Part shown: positions 8,308 to 18,767 of the stretch, in pieces
How positions within the stretch are numbered: position 1 is the stretch's first letter
Layout: every line of letters starts with the position of its first letter
Assembly (NCBI RefSeq): GCF_004382825.2
Contig: NZ_SDQO02000003.1
Location: 62,001-126,000 of the forward strand
Source of the DNA: Corynebacterium silvaticum
GTDB taxonomy: Bacteria > Actinomycetota > Actinomycetes > Mycobacteriales > Mycobacteriaceae
Length of the DNA: 64,000 nt
Direction: 5' to 3'
Made by a program: the position numbers and the translations under genes
The notes under the pieces: model-generated
What the model saw: only the letters and a program-made list of their open reading frames with translations
What the model was told of the DNA's origin: nothing
Databases searched by the model: none

Positions 8308-9515
8308 TTATGACTCCCTGACGAAATACCACACGTTAGGCGCAGGATATTCAGGGGCAGCATCAACAACACGCATATCAGTATTCCTGCCAACGCGCGG
8401 CGCGCATAATCCCAGGCTTGCTCAACCTTCCGAGATTTTTCAACAACCCCGACAACGTCATCTCGATCAACCTTTTGGCTCAGGGAGCTTTTAAGCTCAT
8501 TTATCTCACCACCTAGCCCTGTGATCTCGGAAGTTCTGTGCGTATGGCTCGTGTTCGCCTTACCAGCCAACGCCTGCGACAAACCAGACACACCAGAAAT
8601 CGCAAGGGACTCAACTTTTTGACGCAGTGCCGAAAGCTCAGTCACAGACGCTTTCTCAGAAAGCTGCTTCATCAATACAGCCGCAGCACTCTTCTGAGAC
8701 ACCAACTCATCCGCTACTTCTTTCAGCGTGTCATAAGCTTGCGACGCACCATCAAGAAGCTTATTAATCGCTGATTCAACAACGCGGTTCGTCACCGACT
8801 CCGCGGTATTTGCCGCTGCTTGCGCTTTCAGCGAATGCTGCCCCGCTGTTGCAGCATCCCGCTTCACAGCTTCTGCATCACCTTTGACCTGCGAGATAAC
8901 CTGCTGTGTGGCTTGGGTGATCTTTTCTTGCACCACCGAAAAAGACCTCTCAGCGTTGTCTTTCAGCCACTCATACTGCGGCTGCCACGCATCTAGCTGC
9001 TGGACGCGTGGCTCCCACTGAGCAAGCCGATCCTTCAACTGCTGCCACGCTGACGATGCCGCCGACTCCTTCTGACTGGCCACAGACGCCGACTCTTTAG
9101 CGGCGGTGGCGGACTTTTCCGCTTTCTCACGATCAGTAGCAGCAGCCGTAGCAGCCTCGCCAGCAGTCTTCACACCACGAGCCACCTGATCAGCCAGCTC
9201 AGCCAGCTTATCTGCCACTTCCGGGGTAAAATCCTTCGCATCCTCCACAGCCTGACGCAGCGTGGCCGTGCCCTCATGCACCAGCATCGGGATAGACTCA
9301 CGAGCTGTGAAATCAGCCCCGATTAACACCAACACCGCAGCACCCACTGCTACATCAACACTGAACTCACCACGCTCATCCACAGTGATACGCACTGGCT
9401 CATCCACAATCAACCCACCACCCCCAGGGCGGGTGGCAGCAGGACGCAGCCACACCTCCCGAATACCAGAAGGCTGCTTGGTGACCGTGGACAATTTTCC
9501 CTGAATAACAGGCAT
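8308..9515 (-). CDS. Minor tail/fibre protein with long coiled coil (one-base frameshift near its end)
   Basis: The N-terminal ~100 residues form a beta-rich domain (IREVWLRPA...ERGEFSVDV) seen at the start of many actinophage fibre proteins. Residues about 105-330 are Ala/Gln/Lys/Glu-rich heptads, a trimeric fibre shaft. A short domain then ends in APNVWYFVRES and TAA at 8308-8310, but only if one base is added near 8394 (GGAATACT to GGAAATACT). As read, the frame runs on through a spurious hydrophobic stretch into the glycine-rich gene. Corrected length is 402 residues. A ribosome site (GGAAAGAG) precedes ATG 9515. Confidence 0.72.
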
Positions 9516-9520
9516 ACTTT

Positions 9521-10692
9521 TTATCTCTTTCCTTCGCTAAAAACCGGCAAAACAACAACGGTTGCAGACCTATACGCCTGGTAGGAGCAACCAGCATGCA
9601 TCTCGTGAACTTGGCCGGCTTGCGTAATCTCCATAGCAGTGATGTCAGTCGCACCGTTCGTCGCAACACAGATCATCAGAATGGACCCCTTCCATCCAGC
9701 TTTGGAAATGAAAGCCGCGCCAGAATTTTTTGTGAACGTCGTTCCCCGAAATTCCAGGCTTCCGAATTCATCCCCTGTAGAAAGCTTCCCTGAAGAACTG
9801 CCATAAAACCCCGGCTTACCATCATCGATGTGCAAAAACCGTGGGGCACAGGTAAGGGCTATTGAGTTCGCCTCAATCGCGCGTTGCTGGTCGTCATTAG
9901 CTTTCGCGTTCGCCTCAATCTGAGCAGATTGCAGCGCGTCAGTTGCGTCTTTTTGCTCACGCCACTTCTCTATCGACAACTCAGCAGTCTTCTGGGCCTC
10001 CCCAGCTTTTTCGTCTGCGGCTTCAGCCTTCCCATCAGCAACCCTGGCGTCTGACTTCGCCTCGTGAGCAACACGAGAAACCTGAGACACACGAGAAGAC
10101 ACCTCAGCTACCTTCGCAGCAGCCTCACGACGTTCCTGGGCTAAAACTCCCAAAATCTGCGTGTTCGACGAATTCAAACGCACAGAATCAACAATCGGCT
10201 GCCCGCCAGCATGAACGCGCCACCCCCACACCCCATTCTCCGCCACCATGTCGACCGCAGTCACGGGCGCAGGAATACGATGCTGGCACAGCTGCACATC
10301 CACGATGGAATCAATATCAAAATTCACACCCGGGACATGTGGCCCTAACCCTATCGCCGTGATATCGGACTCAAAAAACACCTCACCATCAGACCGGGTT
10401 TCCGCCGCATCCAAGACCTGTTCTGCATCCGACGAACCACGCACATAATCAACCTCACCATCAGGAGTGACGGCCATCACCTGAGTAATATCGGCCCTCA
10501 CCCCACGCACATCAAACCTACCCATAGGCATATCAGCGGGCTTATGAACAAAACCCTGCACAAGACGCGGATCATCGGCTTGGGGCAGCTCCCCATCTAA
10601 AACCTGGGTATTCCACTTTCCCCACACAAACCCCGCAACCCTGCGCCCCACGGTGCCTCACCGCCATCAGCAACCAACACAACATCACTCAT
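9521..10692 (-). CDS. Minor tail protein (baseplate/fibre base), frameshift near the start
   Basis: About 390 residues: a globular N-terminal half (PWGRRVAGFVWGKWN start), a coiled coil in the middle (about 185-270) and a beta-rich C-terminal domain. The start ATG 10692 overlaps the upstream TGA as ATGA, strongly indicating coupling. However, the frame from it fits the rest only if the G4 run near 10648 is five. Otherwise a shorter version could start at GTG 10651. It lies between the tail-associated protein and the fibre gene, consistent with a tail-tip structural role. Confidence 0.65.
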
Positions 10693-11531
10693 TGCTGCAA
10701 CACCTCCACAACAATCGACGGCTTCGCCAGATCCAACCCCGCCACAGGCTTATCCCCTGGCAGCCACATATGGGCCTTGACCACACACCCCGACATCTGC
10801 GCCGGAGTACTAATCTCGTCCCATAGCGAATTATCCGACGGGCGCAGCAAAAGTCTTTTCGAGGGCTTACCAGTGGAGGTATCGGCCACCACAATCGGAT
10901 AATCCTCCACCCCGAAAAGCCCATAGGTGGCCTTCAGGCTCTCGCGGATCATTCGGCGGATGACCTGATCGGCTGGACCGTCAAAAGTGAACCCGTCTGC
11001 CACGACTGCCATTTTCACAGGCGCATACATGCGAGGCTTTTCATACCTCGCCCCCAGGTCACTATCCTGTAGCGCAAACTCGCCTTTCACCTGCCCGGGG
11101 GCTGACCAGCCGGGTAAAAGCATCAACTCGGACAGCATATCCGTGCCCGTGCCATGCACGGTCAAACTATGGGGAAGCCGTGCGTCACACTCGGCTTTCG
11201 TGAGCTGTACACGATACACCGCGCGCCACGACTCACGCTCAACCATGACAAACCGCGGCGGCCCCATCACCGGCACCAATCGCAGCCTCTCATCCTGCCT
11301 GACCAAACCATCAGCAACAAGCTCATCAACAATCTGGTGGGCCACGCCGCCGATATCCACACGAAACTTTGCTTCAAAAGATTCAGGATTCAGCCGGGTT
11401 GTAGGGTCCTTCATCAGCTCATACGGTGGGCACTCGCACACGGGCTCCCCATTTTCATCAAGCAGCCCCACCCACTCCCCACGAGCCTTAATAACGCTTT
11501 TACGGCGCTGTGCAAACGCGTCCCAATCCAA
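10689..11531 (-). CDS. Tail-tip/baseplate protein (tail-associated, Gp37-like of actinophages)
   Basis: 280 residues, start TTG 11531 four bases after the distal-tail stop. The N-terminus (RGEWVGLLDENGEP) and the pattern of beta strands resemble the minor tail protein that follows the distal tail protein in Rhodococcus, Mycobacterium and Corynebacterium siphoviruses. It ends in ATGA coupling to the next gene. No catalytic motif is evident. The assignment rests on gene order and resemblance remembered from these phages. Confidence 0.6.
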   Translation of the reverse strand: MDWDAFAQRRKSVIKARGEWVGLLDENGEPVCECPPYELMKDPTTRLNPESFEAKFRVDIGGVAHQIVDELVADGLVRQDERLRLVPVMGPPRFVMVERESWRAVYRVQLTKAECDARLPHSLTVHGTGTDMLSELMLLPGWSAPGQVKGEFALQDSDLGARYEKPRMYAPVKMAVVADGFTFDGPADQVIRRMIRESLKATYGLFGVEDYPIVVADTSTGKPSKRLLLRPSDNSLWDEISTPAQMSGCVVKAHMWLPGDKPVAGLDLAKPSIVVEVLQQ

Positions 11532-11534
11532 TTT

Positions 11535-12340
11535 TTACCCCTTCCACGGATCATAGACACCGATGTTCCACCGCAAAGTGGCGCCATCAGGAAGATGAAA
11601 ACACCAGATTTCCCACCGGAACTTGCTCTGGAAGAGCCTTACCCCGAACCTTCAGCCACAGGGCACGATCAAGCTCACCCCTCAACGTGGTGACTTTAAG
11701 CCCATCAGCCCACGCGAGTGACAAAACCCGCAATTCGAAAGATTCAGGAAGTGTAAAAGTGGCACCGGAGGGGAGTTTTACCTCACCCCCGGCCCCCTCC
11801 CATACGATTTGGGGGATACTGGAACATCACCGCTATTCGTCACTGTGACGATATTCGAACCGTGGGACTCAAAAGTATCCGACAGCCAAACACCACCATC
11901 ACCCACCAACGGAACATCAATCACAATCTCCCCACCCTCAGTAGGATCAGCCACAGGAGTAGACAACGCCCCCGACAACCGAACCGGCAAACTCCACCGA
12001 CCCAACCTAGGATGCGACACCACCAACACTGATTTCGCCACTGAAGACCACATCCCACGAAACTCAGCCACCAACGCAGCCACATCACACAGCCCCAAAG
12101 TCTGTACAAAACACGACAGCGACTCCTCGACCGGCTGAGCAACCGCATCAGTAACAACCTGCCCTGCAACACCAACCGAGGAAGCCGTAGACACCGACGG
12201 TGACCCCACTAAACCCGACAACCCGGACTCGGCCAAAACCACCGGCGAAAAAACATCCGTTAAATTCACATGGCGAGCACCAGAGGGCGAAAAGACCTCC
12301 ACCGAAAAACATCCGGCATAGCCCGAGACAACTCAAACAC
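11535..12340 (-). pseudogene. Distal tail protein, three homopolymer frameshifts
   Basis: Start GTG 12340 after GAAAGGA. One continuous 268-residue protein is obtained if T5 near 12310 is six, C5 near 11806 is six and G4 near 11650 is three. The restored C-terminus ends in GATLRWNIGVYDPWKG with TAA at 11535, four bases ahead of the next start. The N-terminal part (SVEVFSPSGARHVNLTDVF) has the short beta-rich pattern of Dit-like proteins that link the tail tube to the tip. Its place, directly after the tape measure region, agrees. As read, only fragments could be translated. Confidence 0.65.
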
Positions 12341-12365
12341 AAAGAAATCCTTTCACCCTCAAAAC

Positions 12366-12524
12366 CTAGCGACTCCGCAAAGCCGCCCATTGCTGCCCAT
12401 CAATCCCAGACCGACGATCATTCACCTTGACCTCCAAACCATCAACACGATCCCCAAGCTCACGCAAAAGACGCAAAGCCGGATCATTCCGAGGATAAGA
12501 AGAATCCAAAGTCACATTAACCAC
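12366..12524 (-). CDS. Small phage ORF between tape measure and distal tail genes
   Basis: 52 residues from GTG 12524 (VVNVTLDSSYPRNDPALRLL... ending WAALRSR), starting four bases after the tape-measure stop and ending 25 bases before the distal tail start. The N-terminus is amphipathic and charged (LRELGDRVDGLEVKVNDRR), suggesting a short coiled coil. No family is recognised and the ribosome site is weak. It fills an otherwise empty space in a tightly packed operon. Confidence 0.45.
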   Translation of the reverse strand: MVNVTLDSSYPRNDPALRLLRELGDRVDGLEVKVNDRRSGIDGQQWAALRSR

Positions 12525-12782
12525 GGTCTAAGACCCACCATCACGAACCACACGGCCCAAAAGATCACGCTGAGAATTAGCCTCATCAGCTAACTTTTTC
12601 AGCACATCAGCCGAATCAGACTGCACCTTCGCAACATCCGCAATCGACTTCCGTGCCCCGGCATCCTTCTCACGCCAATACTCAGCCCAAGACTTTTCAG
12701 ACCCCTGACGCGATTCCAGCGACTTAATCAGGGTCTCCAATGGCGCTAAATCAAGCTTGTGCAGCGCCTCAGCCTTACCCCG

Positions 12783-12793
12783 ATCAATCAATC
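12783..12793. repeat. 4-bp tandem duplication disrupting the tape measure gene
   Basis: ATCAATCAATC on the plus strand. Removing one ATCA unit joins the two tape-measure frames as KSKIDRGKAEAL. It is not a homopolymer change, so it looks like a replication-slippage duplication. Confidence 0.6.
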
Positions 12794-14152
12794 TTCGACT
12801 TCAACGCCTCACGGTCAGCGGCTAGATCAACCAGCCCGGTATCGAACTTCGCCCGATCAAGCGCACGCGCCGCATCACCAAGAGGCGAAAACCGAATCAA
12901 TTCCTCAACCCGATCACCACCACCGAAAAATCCAAGAGCACCAGCACTCGCCGTTGCTTTATTGATCTCAGCCAATGACTTCTCATCAAATTTCTTGAAT
13001 TCCGGCATCTCAGCGAGCTTCCGCATCTCCTCATTAATCTGAGAGATACGGCGGTTCGCCGCCGGGTACCACGTTGCCCACTTAACCGGGTTAATCCAAT
13101 TCCCGACGCTTGCTTTATCCGCTTCGATCTTCGCTTTCTCAGCCGCAAGCTTCGAATAACGCTCCCCCACAGTCGCCTGTGTGGAATCCAAACCGAACGC
13201 AGTCCCCGTCAAAACCACAAGCTTTTGCGACGCAACACCCAAAGACCGCGTCGCATCACGCAAATCAAACACAGCCTTAGTCTGCTCAAAAACCGCATTC
13301 AAAGAAGCCACACGAGCCTGCTTCTCAGCAAGCTGCTGCCCAATCAACGCAGCCTGAACCTCCGCATACAGCGCACGGGACTCATCAGACATCTGCTCAA
13401 AATCCGCCAGAGCCCCAGCCACATCACGACCAAGCTTCCACCGGAACCGATCAAACGCCAACCCCATATCCGACTGCAACAACAACCGTGCGCGCGCGTC
13501 AGCCCGCAACTGAGCCTGATACTTCGCCTGAGCCTGAGCCACAGTCTTTGCAGCCTCAAGCTGAGAGCGCACTCCATCAAGCTGCACAATCCGGAGATTA
13601 AGAGCCGCAGCGGCCACCTGGATCTGAGATAAAGCAAACGCAACACGCAACTCCATGACCTGCTCACGCTGCTTTTCCACCATTGTGGAAAACTCGCGCA
13701 CAGCACCCATCATGGACGCGATAGCATTACTCACCTGCAAGCGGGCCTGGAACACAGCACCCACGATTTTATCCGTGATCTTAACAACCGCGATTGCGAC
13801 TTCAATCGCCGCCGCTATCTCAGCACGCCCAGCAGCCTTAGCCGCAAGCGTAACAACACCGCGGGCCTTCTCTAGATCACTTTCAGCTTTCATGAGCTGA
13901 TTCAGCGCTTCCGCCGATGCTTTCGGGTCCTTAGCCTTCAGATGATTTTCGCGGGCCTCATGCAGATTCGACTCAGCTTGACGCACAGCATCCGCAGCAT
14001 CAACTTGCGCCGCAAAAGCATCCTGCATCGACTCATCCCCGTCGAAAGCACCTTTGAAAAGGCCAGTGAAGCCACCCAAGCCAAGCTTCTCACCAACCCC
14101 AAAAACATCTTTGAGGCTAAACCCGCTGGCGAAAGCCCCCAGATTTGAGCTT

Positions 14153-14166
14153 GCTACCTGCTACCT
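14153..14166. repeat. 7-bp tandem duplication disrupting the tape measure gene
   Basis: GCTACCT occurs twice in a row (14153-14159, 14160-14166). Deleting one copy restores MQVASSNLGAFASGFSLKDV across the break. Confidence 0.65.
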
Positions 14167-17100
14167 GCATGGACTCCGCAACCTTCACCAAAGCGTCAGG
14201 AAGGCGCTCAAAGGCCACGGTCTGCCCCGGCGATAACACCCGCTCTGGCTTAATCGTTGCCTTAGGCAAAAACCTACGCCATTGGCAACCCCACCGAGAT
14301 CAAACGCACGATCACGCCAACGCGCGAGCGCCGATTCACGCCCGGCCCGCTTATCCCACTCAGATGCAAGCGACGACGCCGCACCCCAACTAATCTCCTT
14401 ACCGCTAGTTGTTTTGTAAGCCCACTTGTCGATGTGGACTGCACACCCTCAACCAGCGTGGGGCCAGCAAGAGAACGATGCCAAATATCGGTGTATTGAG
14501 GATGATTAGCGGGCGCCGCAGCCCCACCAATCTGGCCATTGCCACGGCCACCACCCATTTCGATATTGACCTTTTTCCCATCACCAAAAGTGATAGTCCC
14601 CGACGTGTGCCCACCATAAGGCCCGCCGTTAAAAATCCTATTGAGTAAGTATTAGGCCCGCCCATTCCGCGCCTAAACCCATGCACAGCGGTCCACTGCC
14701 CTTGGTTAAGGGTGGCGAATTTACGGCCAGCGACCGGAACCCCAGCAACCAAAGCTGCACCAGCAGACTGAGTGCCAGAGTAATCACCCCAGCTGGAGGC
14801 CAATCCACCGCCCCACGCATAGCGGGATCCTTCTAAAGAAGAGGGGCCTTGCTGCCCGCGGATATTCTCGCCTTTGAAGAATCTCAAAAGCTCGCTCGCA
14901 GACACTAGCCCACCATCAGCGAACCTCGGCAGCCCCAAATCCCCTACACGTGGGCTGAGGTTTCCGCCGTTGATTGCTCTCAAAAGTGGAAGATTCCGTG
15001 AAGTAGCCTCACGATTTACGATGAATTCACCAGGCTCGACCCTGGCTATGGGCACCCCAGCGCGGGTAATCCCCACGATTGGGTCACGGGTGGATCGTGA
15101 AACCCCCGGGATATCCGGTAGCACGCCACCACGATTGAACCCGGGTATCTCACCATCATTATGGCGGTGAACGACGTTAATCTGCCGACCCGCAGATTGC
15201 GTCGTATCGGAAAAATACTGAAAATACTATTTTTAGCTTCTGACAGCCATCTCTTTACATCTCCAAACTTCCGCTTTATCCCTTCCCACAAGCCGTTCAT
15301 GATGTTCTTGCCAGCATCAACGAGCCACTCACCGGATTTCGCAAAAATCCCTTGATCTTATCGGGAAGCTCTCTAATCGTGGAGAGGATGCGATCTTTCA
15401 TCTCTGTGGTTTTTCGCCCCACAGACTCAGCCCCCTCAGACACCTTCGCTTTAACCGATTCAACCATTTCGCGGAAGAAATCTTTGACCGCAGACCCAAA
15501 ACGCTGAGTCAACCCAACAACGGTGTCCCACGCCACGCTAATACGCTCGCGGGTACCATCAAGCCACTCACCAACTACGGCTTTAATATGCTCAATAGCT
15601 TCACCGAAACGATTTTTGATGGATTCCCAACCCGCGGAGAGAATCCCGCCGATCTCATCCCACTTGCCGGTGAAAAGGGCAACGATAACTAGCCAAGCAG
15701 TGGCGAAAACATCTTTCACGGCTTCCCAGCCCGTGGTGAATATGGTTTTCACAATCTCAAAGCCAGCCGAGAAACTAGCTTTAAGCTGCTCCCACCACGC
15801 AGACGCAATCGCAGTGACCCCATCAAATAAGGCCTTAACACCAGCAACGAAATCACTATTCATGAACGCATCAAAAAGCTCATGGGCACCGGTCACGATG
15901 CTATTAAACGCTTCTTTGATCCACTCAGCCCCGCTTTTTACAAGATCAGTGAAACCCTGCCAAACTTTCTGACCAGTCTCGGTTTTTGTGAAGAAACCCC
16001 ACAACGCTAGCCCAATACCAGTAATCGCAGTAATAGCCCAACCAACAGGACCCATTGCGATCACCCAAGCCGCGGCGATCCGCACAGCGTTAAAAATAGC
16101 CTTGCCAGCGGTTTTAGCCCACGCCCAACCAACCTTCCACAAGGCTTTCACATTCGACGCGGATCCTTTAATCGCATCGGCTTTCGCGATCATCCAGGCT
16201 TTGCCGTGCTTCCCAGCCCCAATCAAAGCTTTCGCACCCGATTGAACCCACGAAACACCCAGCTCAATAATAAGGGGGGGTAACAAGGGGCGCTACCACA
16301 GATGCAAAAATAATAAGCTTTTCCTTATTAGCCTCGATCCATTGCCCAGCCTCCTTAAAAGCCTCCGGCAAAGCCTTCACAGCGGGGACTAGCTTCTCCT
16401 TGAAAACGCCTCAGCCACCGGAATAAACTGAATCAAAGCCTCAAGCTTATTCTTAGCGAAATCCTGCACCGCCTGAGCCACAGGCTCCAATGCTTCTTTC
16501 GCAGTATCCCGGAACCGCTGCCACTTCTGCCCTGTGGTTTCCAGCTCACCGGCAAGGCCATTAATCGTGTCCTGAGTTACCCCAATATCACCCTGAAGAT
16601 CATCAATAGACAACGCACCAGTTTTAACAGCCTCAACGAACTTACCGGCGCCCTTCACCCCAAAAAGCTTCTCGGAAAGGGCAATAGCCCCAACCTCATC
16701 ACCCTTTTTAATAAGATCCCCAACCGCACTAGCAGTCGCGTGAAGCTCCTTCTGAGGATCCTTACCAGCCTTATCCAGCTTACCGACAAGGGCCGCAGAT
16801 TCACCGATACTAAAACCAAATTGCTTAAGCTGTGGGCCACCCTTAACCACACTCCCCGCAAGGCTATCAATAGACACACCAGTAGCCTGTGACACACGGA
16901 AGAGGTCATTCATTGCTTCCGGCATCTGCCCAGCTTCCACACCAAAAGCACTCAACGCAGACGCAGCAGAAGTCACATCAGCATCAAAACCCAAATTCTT
17001 CAAATTCTGAAACTGACGGGTCATCTCCTCCAACGGAGCACCAGTAACACCCAACCGGGTATTAAGATCCGCCATTGTGGCGCCAATCTCAGCCAGACCA

Positions 17101-18018
17101 CCCTCCGCGGCAACCGTCCCAGACACATTCCGCAAAGACTGCTTCAAAGCATCAAAAGCCTCACCACTAGCCCCCGTACCAGAGCGGATGATGTTATATG
17201 TGGATTCGAATTCCTTCCCCACATCCCACACCGCACCCTTAATCGACGCCACACCAGCAAACGCGGTCGCAGCCCCCAACATGAGCCCCGGCAACCCTTT
17301 AAGCTTCTCAGAGACAGCGCCAATAGCATGGCTACCCTTCTCCTTAAACTTCTCCATCCCGCGGCTCATAGACTCCGTGGACTTCGCCGCCGCCTCTTGA
17401 GCATCATCCAAACGCCGCGTCGCCGAAAACAAATCCGAACTAACCCCAGTCGCGAACTTCTGATTCTCACCCAGCTTCCGCTCAGAATCCGCAAGCTTAT
17501 CCGACGCCTTCGACGCCTCCAGACGCGCACGCTCAACCGCCGACTCCTTAGAAGCAACAGCAGCATCCGCACTAGCCCGCGCCTGCTTCAACTTCAGCTC
17601 CGCCTGCTCCAACTGCTCAACCGAGGCCTTCCCGAAGCACGCAGCTTCGCTAAAGACTCCTCAGCAGCACGCACCTTCGCGTCACCGCCAGCCCGCGCAG
17701 CCTCCAAAGACTTCTCAGCAGCCTCAACCTGCTTCACCTTCACAGCAACATCAGCCTTAGCGTCAGCAATCTTCTTCTGCTGAGCAACAACCGTCTCAGT
17801 GGCCTTCTTCTCCAAAGCCTCAAGACGCTTCACCTCAGCCCCAGCAACATCAACGCCAGACTTAAAGCCCTGTGCGATGCCTTGGCCCGCCTTTTTCGTC
17901 GCGGCTTCCATCGGGGCCTGCACCTGAGACCGAATGTTCTTCTGAATGCCTCGCAAATCAACCGAAATCGGCAAAGACGCAAAACCTACACCAGACACAT
18001 CGAATCCCCTTTTTTTTG

Positions 18019-18673
18019 TTATTCCATACCGAGCGCCCTTGTGCGCATCCGCTCGGCGGCCAAAATTTGTTGCTTTCTCGCCTCGAAATCCGCCTGCTTC
18101 TTCTGATCCTCACGCGCAGTCATAAACGGATGAGCCTTCTCAGAGAAAAGATTAAAAATCGTCATCGTGATCAATTCCAGCTTCGTGAACCGCTCCGTGT
18201 CGTTCACGTCAGCCCAGAATCGGGAAGAATCACGATCCAACCCATCCACAAGCAGCAAAAGCCGCCGCAGTGTCAGCCGGGATTCCCCACCGTTGGGGAG
18301 GAAAAAGTACCGGTAATCCCAGCCTTTATCTGCGAAATCCTGCTCTACAAGGTCTTCGCGCTCGCGGATCAGGCGAAAAAGCCCTAGCCTTCCCCAGCCC
18401 GGTGGCCTCTGTGTATGCAGGAATGATGATTTCAGTGAAGTCACGGACTGAAGCACCTACGTTTTCGAGTTTTTGCATCTGGCGTGGCCCGAGGATCAGT
18501 GAGAATGCTTTCACGAATTTTTCTTCTTCCCATGCGATTGCGGTAGCGACAGGTGCATCGTCTAAGGATGAAGGCGCGGTGAGTGTAATAGTTTTCCCAT
18601 TGACCTCAACCTCGAAACTGATGCTTTCTTTGTTGGCTTCTGCTTGCGCGGGGGTTTTCTTAGAGTTAGTCAT
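18019..18673 (-). CDS. Tail assembly chaperone GT product (made by ribosomal frameshift from G)
   Basis: Siphoviruses express two chaperones that coat the tape measure protein: a short G product and a longer GT fusion. Here the G frame (18326-18673) overlaps a second frame without its own ribosome site that ends at 18019. The second frame continues with FRLIREREDLVEQDFADKGW and a basic C-terminus (EARKQQILAAERMRT). The join must occur at the T5 run 18376-18380 (minus strand). It lies immediately upstream of the tape measure gene, the conserved place for this pair. The GT product is about 217 residues. Confidence 0.75.
18326..18673 (-). CDS. Tail assembly chaperone G
   Basis: 115 residues as read, start ATG 18673. 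It is mostly alpha-helical with an N-terminal acidic/basic mix (EVEVNGKTITLTAP) and WEEEKFVKAF in the middle. It lies between the major tail protein and tape measure genes. In the frame as given it ends with an Arg-rich tail that looks like out-of-frame reading. If the T run at 18376-18380 has six bases, G would instead end at TGA four bases after the slip site, giving the compact G protein expected of the family. Confidence 0.7.
   Translation of the reverse strand: MTNSKKTPAQAEANKESISFEVEVNGKTITLTAPSSLDDAPVATAIAWEEEKFVKAFSLILGPRQMQKLENVGASVRDFTEIIIPAYTEATGLGKARAFSPDPRARRPCRAGFRR
18374..18384 (-). promoter_or_regulatory. Putative programmed ribosomal frameshift site of the tail chaperone pair
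   Basis: As read, GCT TTT TCG would need a +1 slip to enter the GT frame. With one more T, the run becomes T TTT TTC, the classical -1 slippery heptamer, the G frame stops almost at once, and a -1 slip enters the GT frame exactly. Several other runs in this window also need six bases rather than five. Confidence 0.55.
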
Positions 18674-18767
18674 GGCAGACCTTTCTATTTAGATGTGTGC
18701 AAAAAGTTTGTGCAGACCTTTAGGGATGGCCCCACGCCGGTCTGCCATGAGCGTGGGGCCATGAGGA

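Larger units (their letters stand above)
12528..17998 (-). pseudogene. Tape measure protein, broken by eight homopolymer shifts and two tandem duplications
   Basis: Start GTG 17998 after AAAAGGGGA. Merging the fragments gives one protein of about 1821 residues. The N-terminal third is Ala/Lys/Glu heptads and a tape-measure core (WDVGKEFESTYNIIRSGTG). Hydrophobic segments follow (AAWVIAMGPVGWAITAITG). Then comes a region like the NlpC/P60-type insert of actinophage tape measures (SRYAWGGGLASSWGDYSG), and a long Ala-rich helical C-terminus. Breaks: C3 17631, A4 16403, A5 15343, A5 15211, A5 14631, T4 14412 and A5 14268 each one short; G7 16274 one long; a 7-bp duplication 14153-14166; a 4-bp duplication 12783-12793. 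These sum to an exact multiple of three. The protein sets tail length and helps DNA entry. As read it cannot be made whole. Confidence 0.85.
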
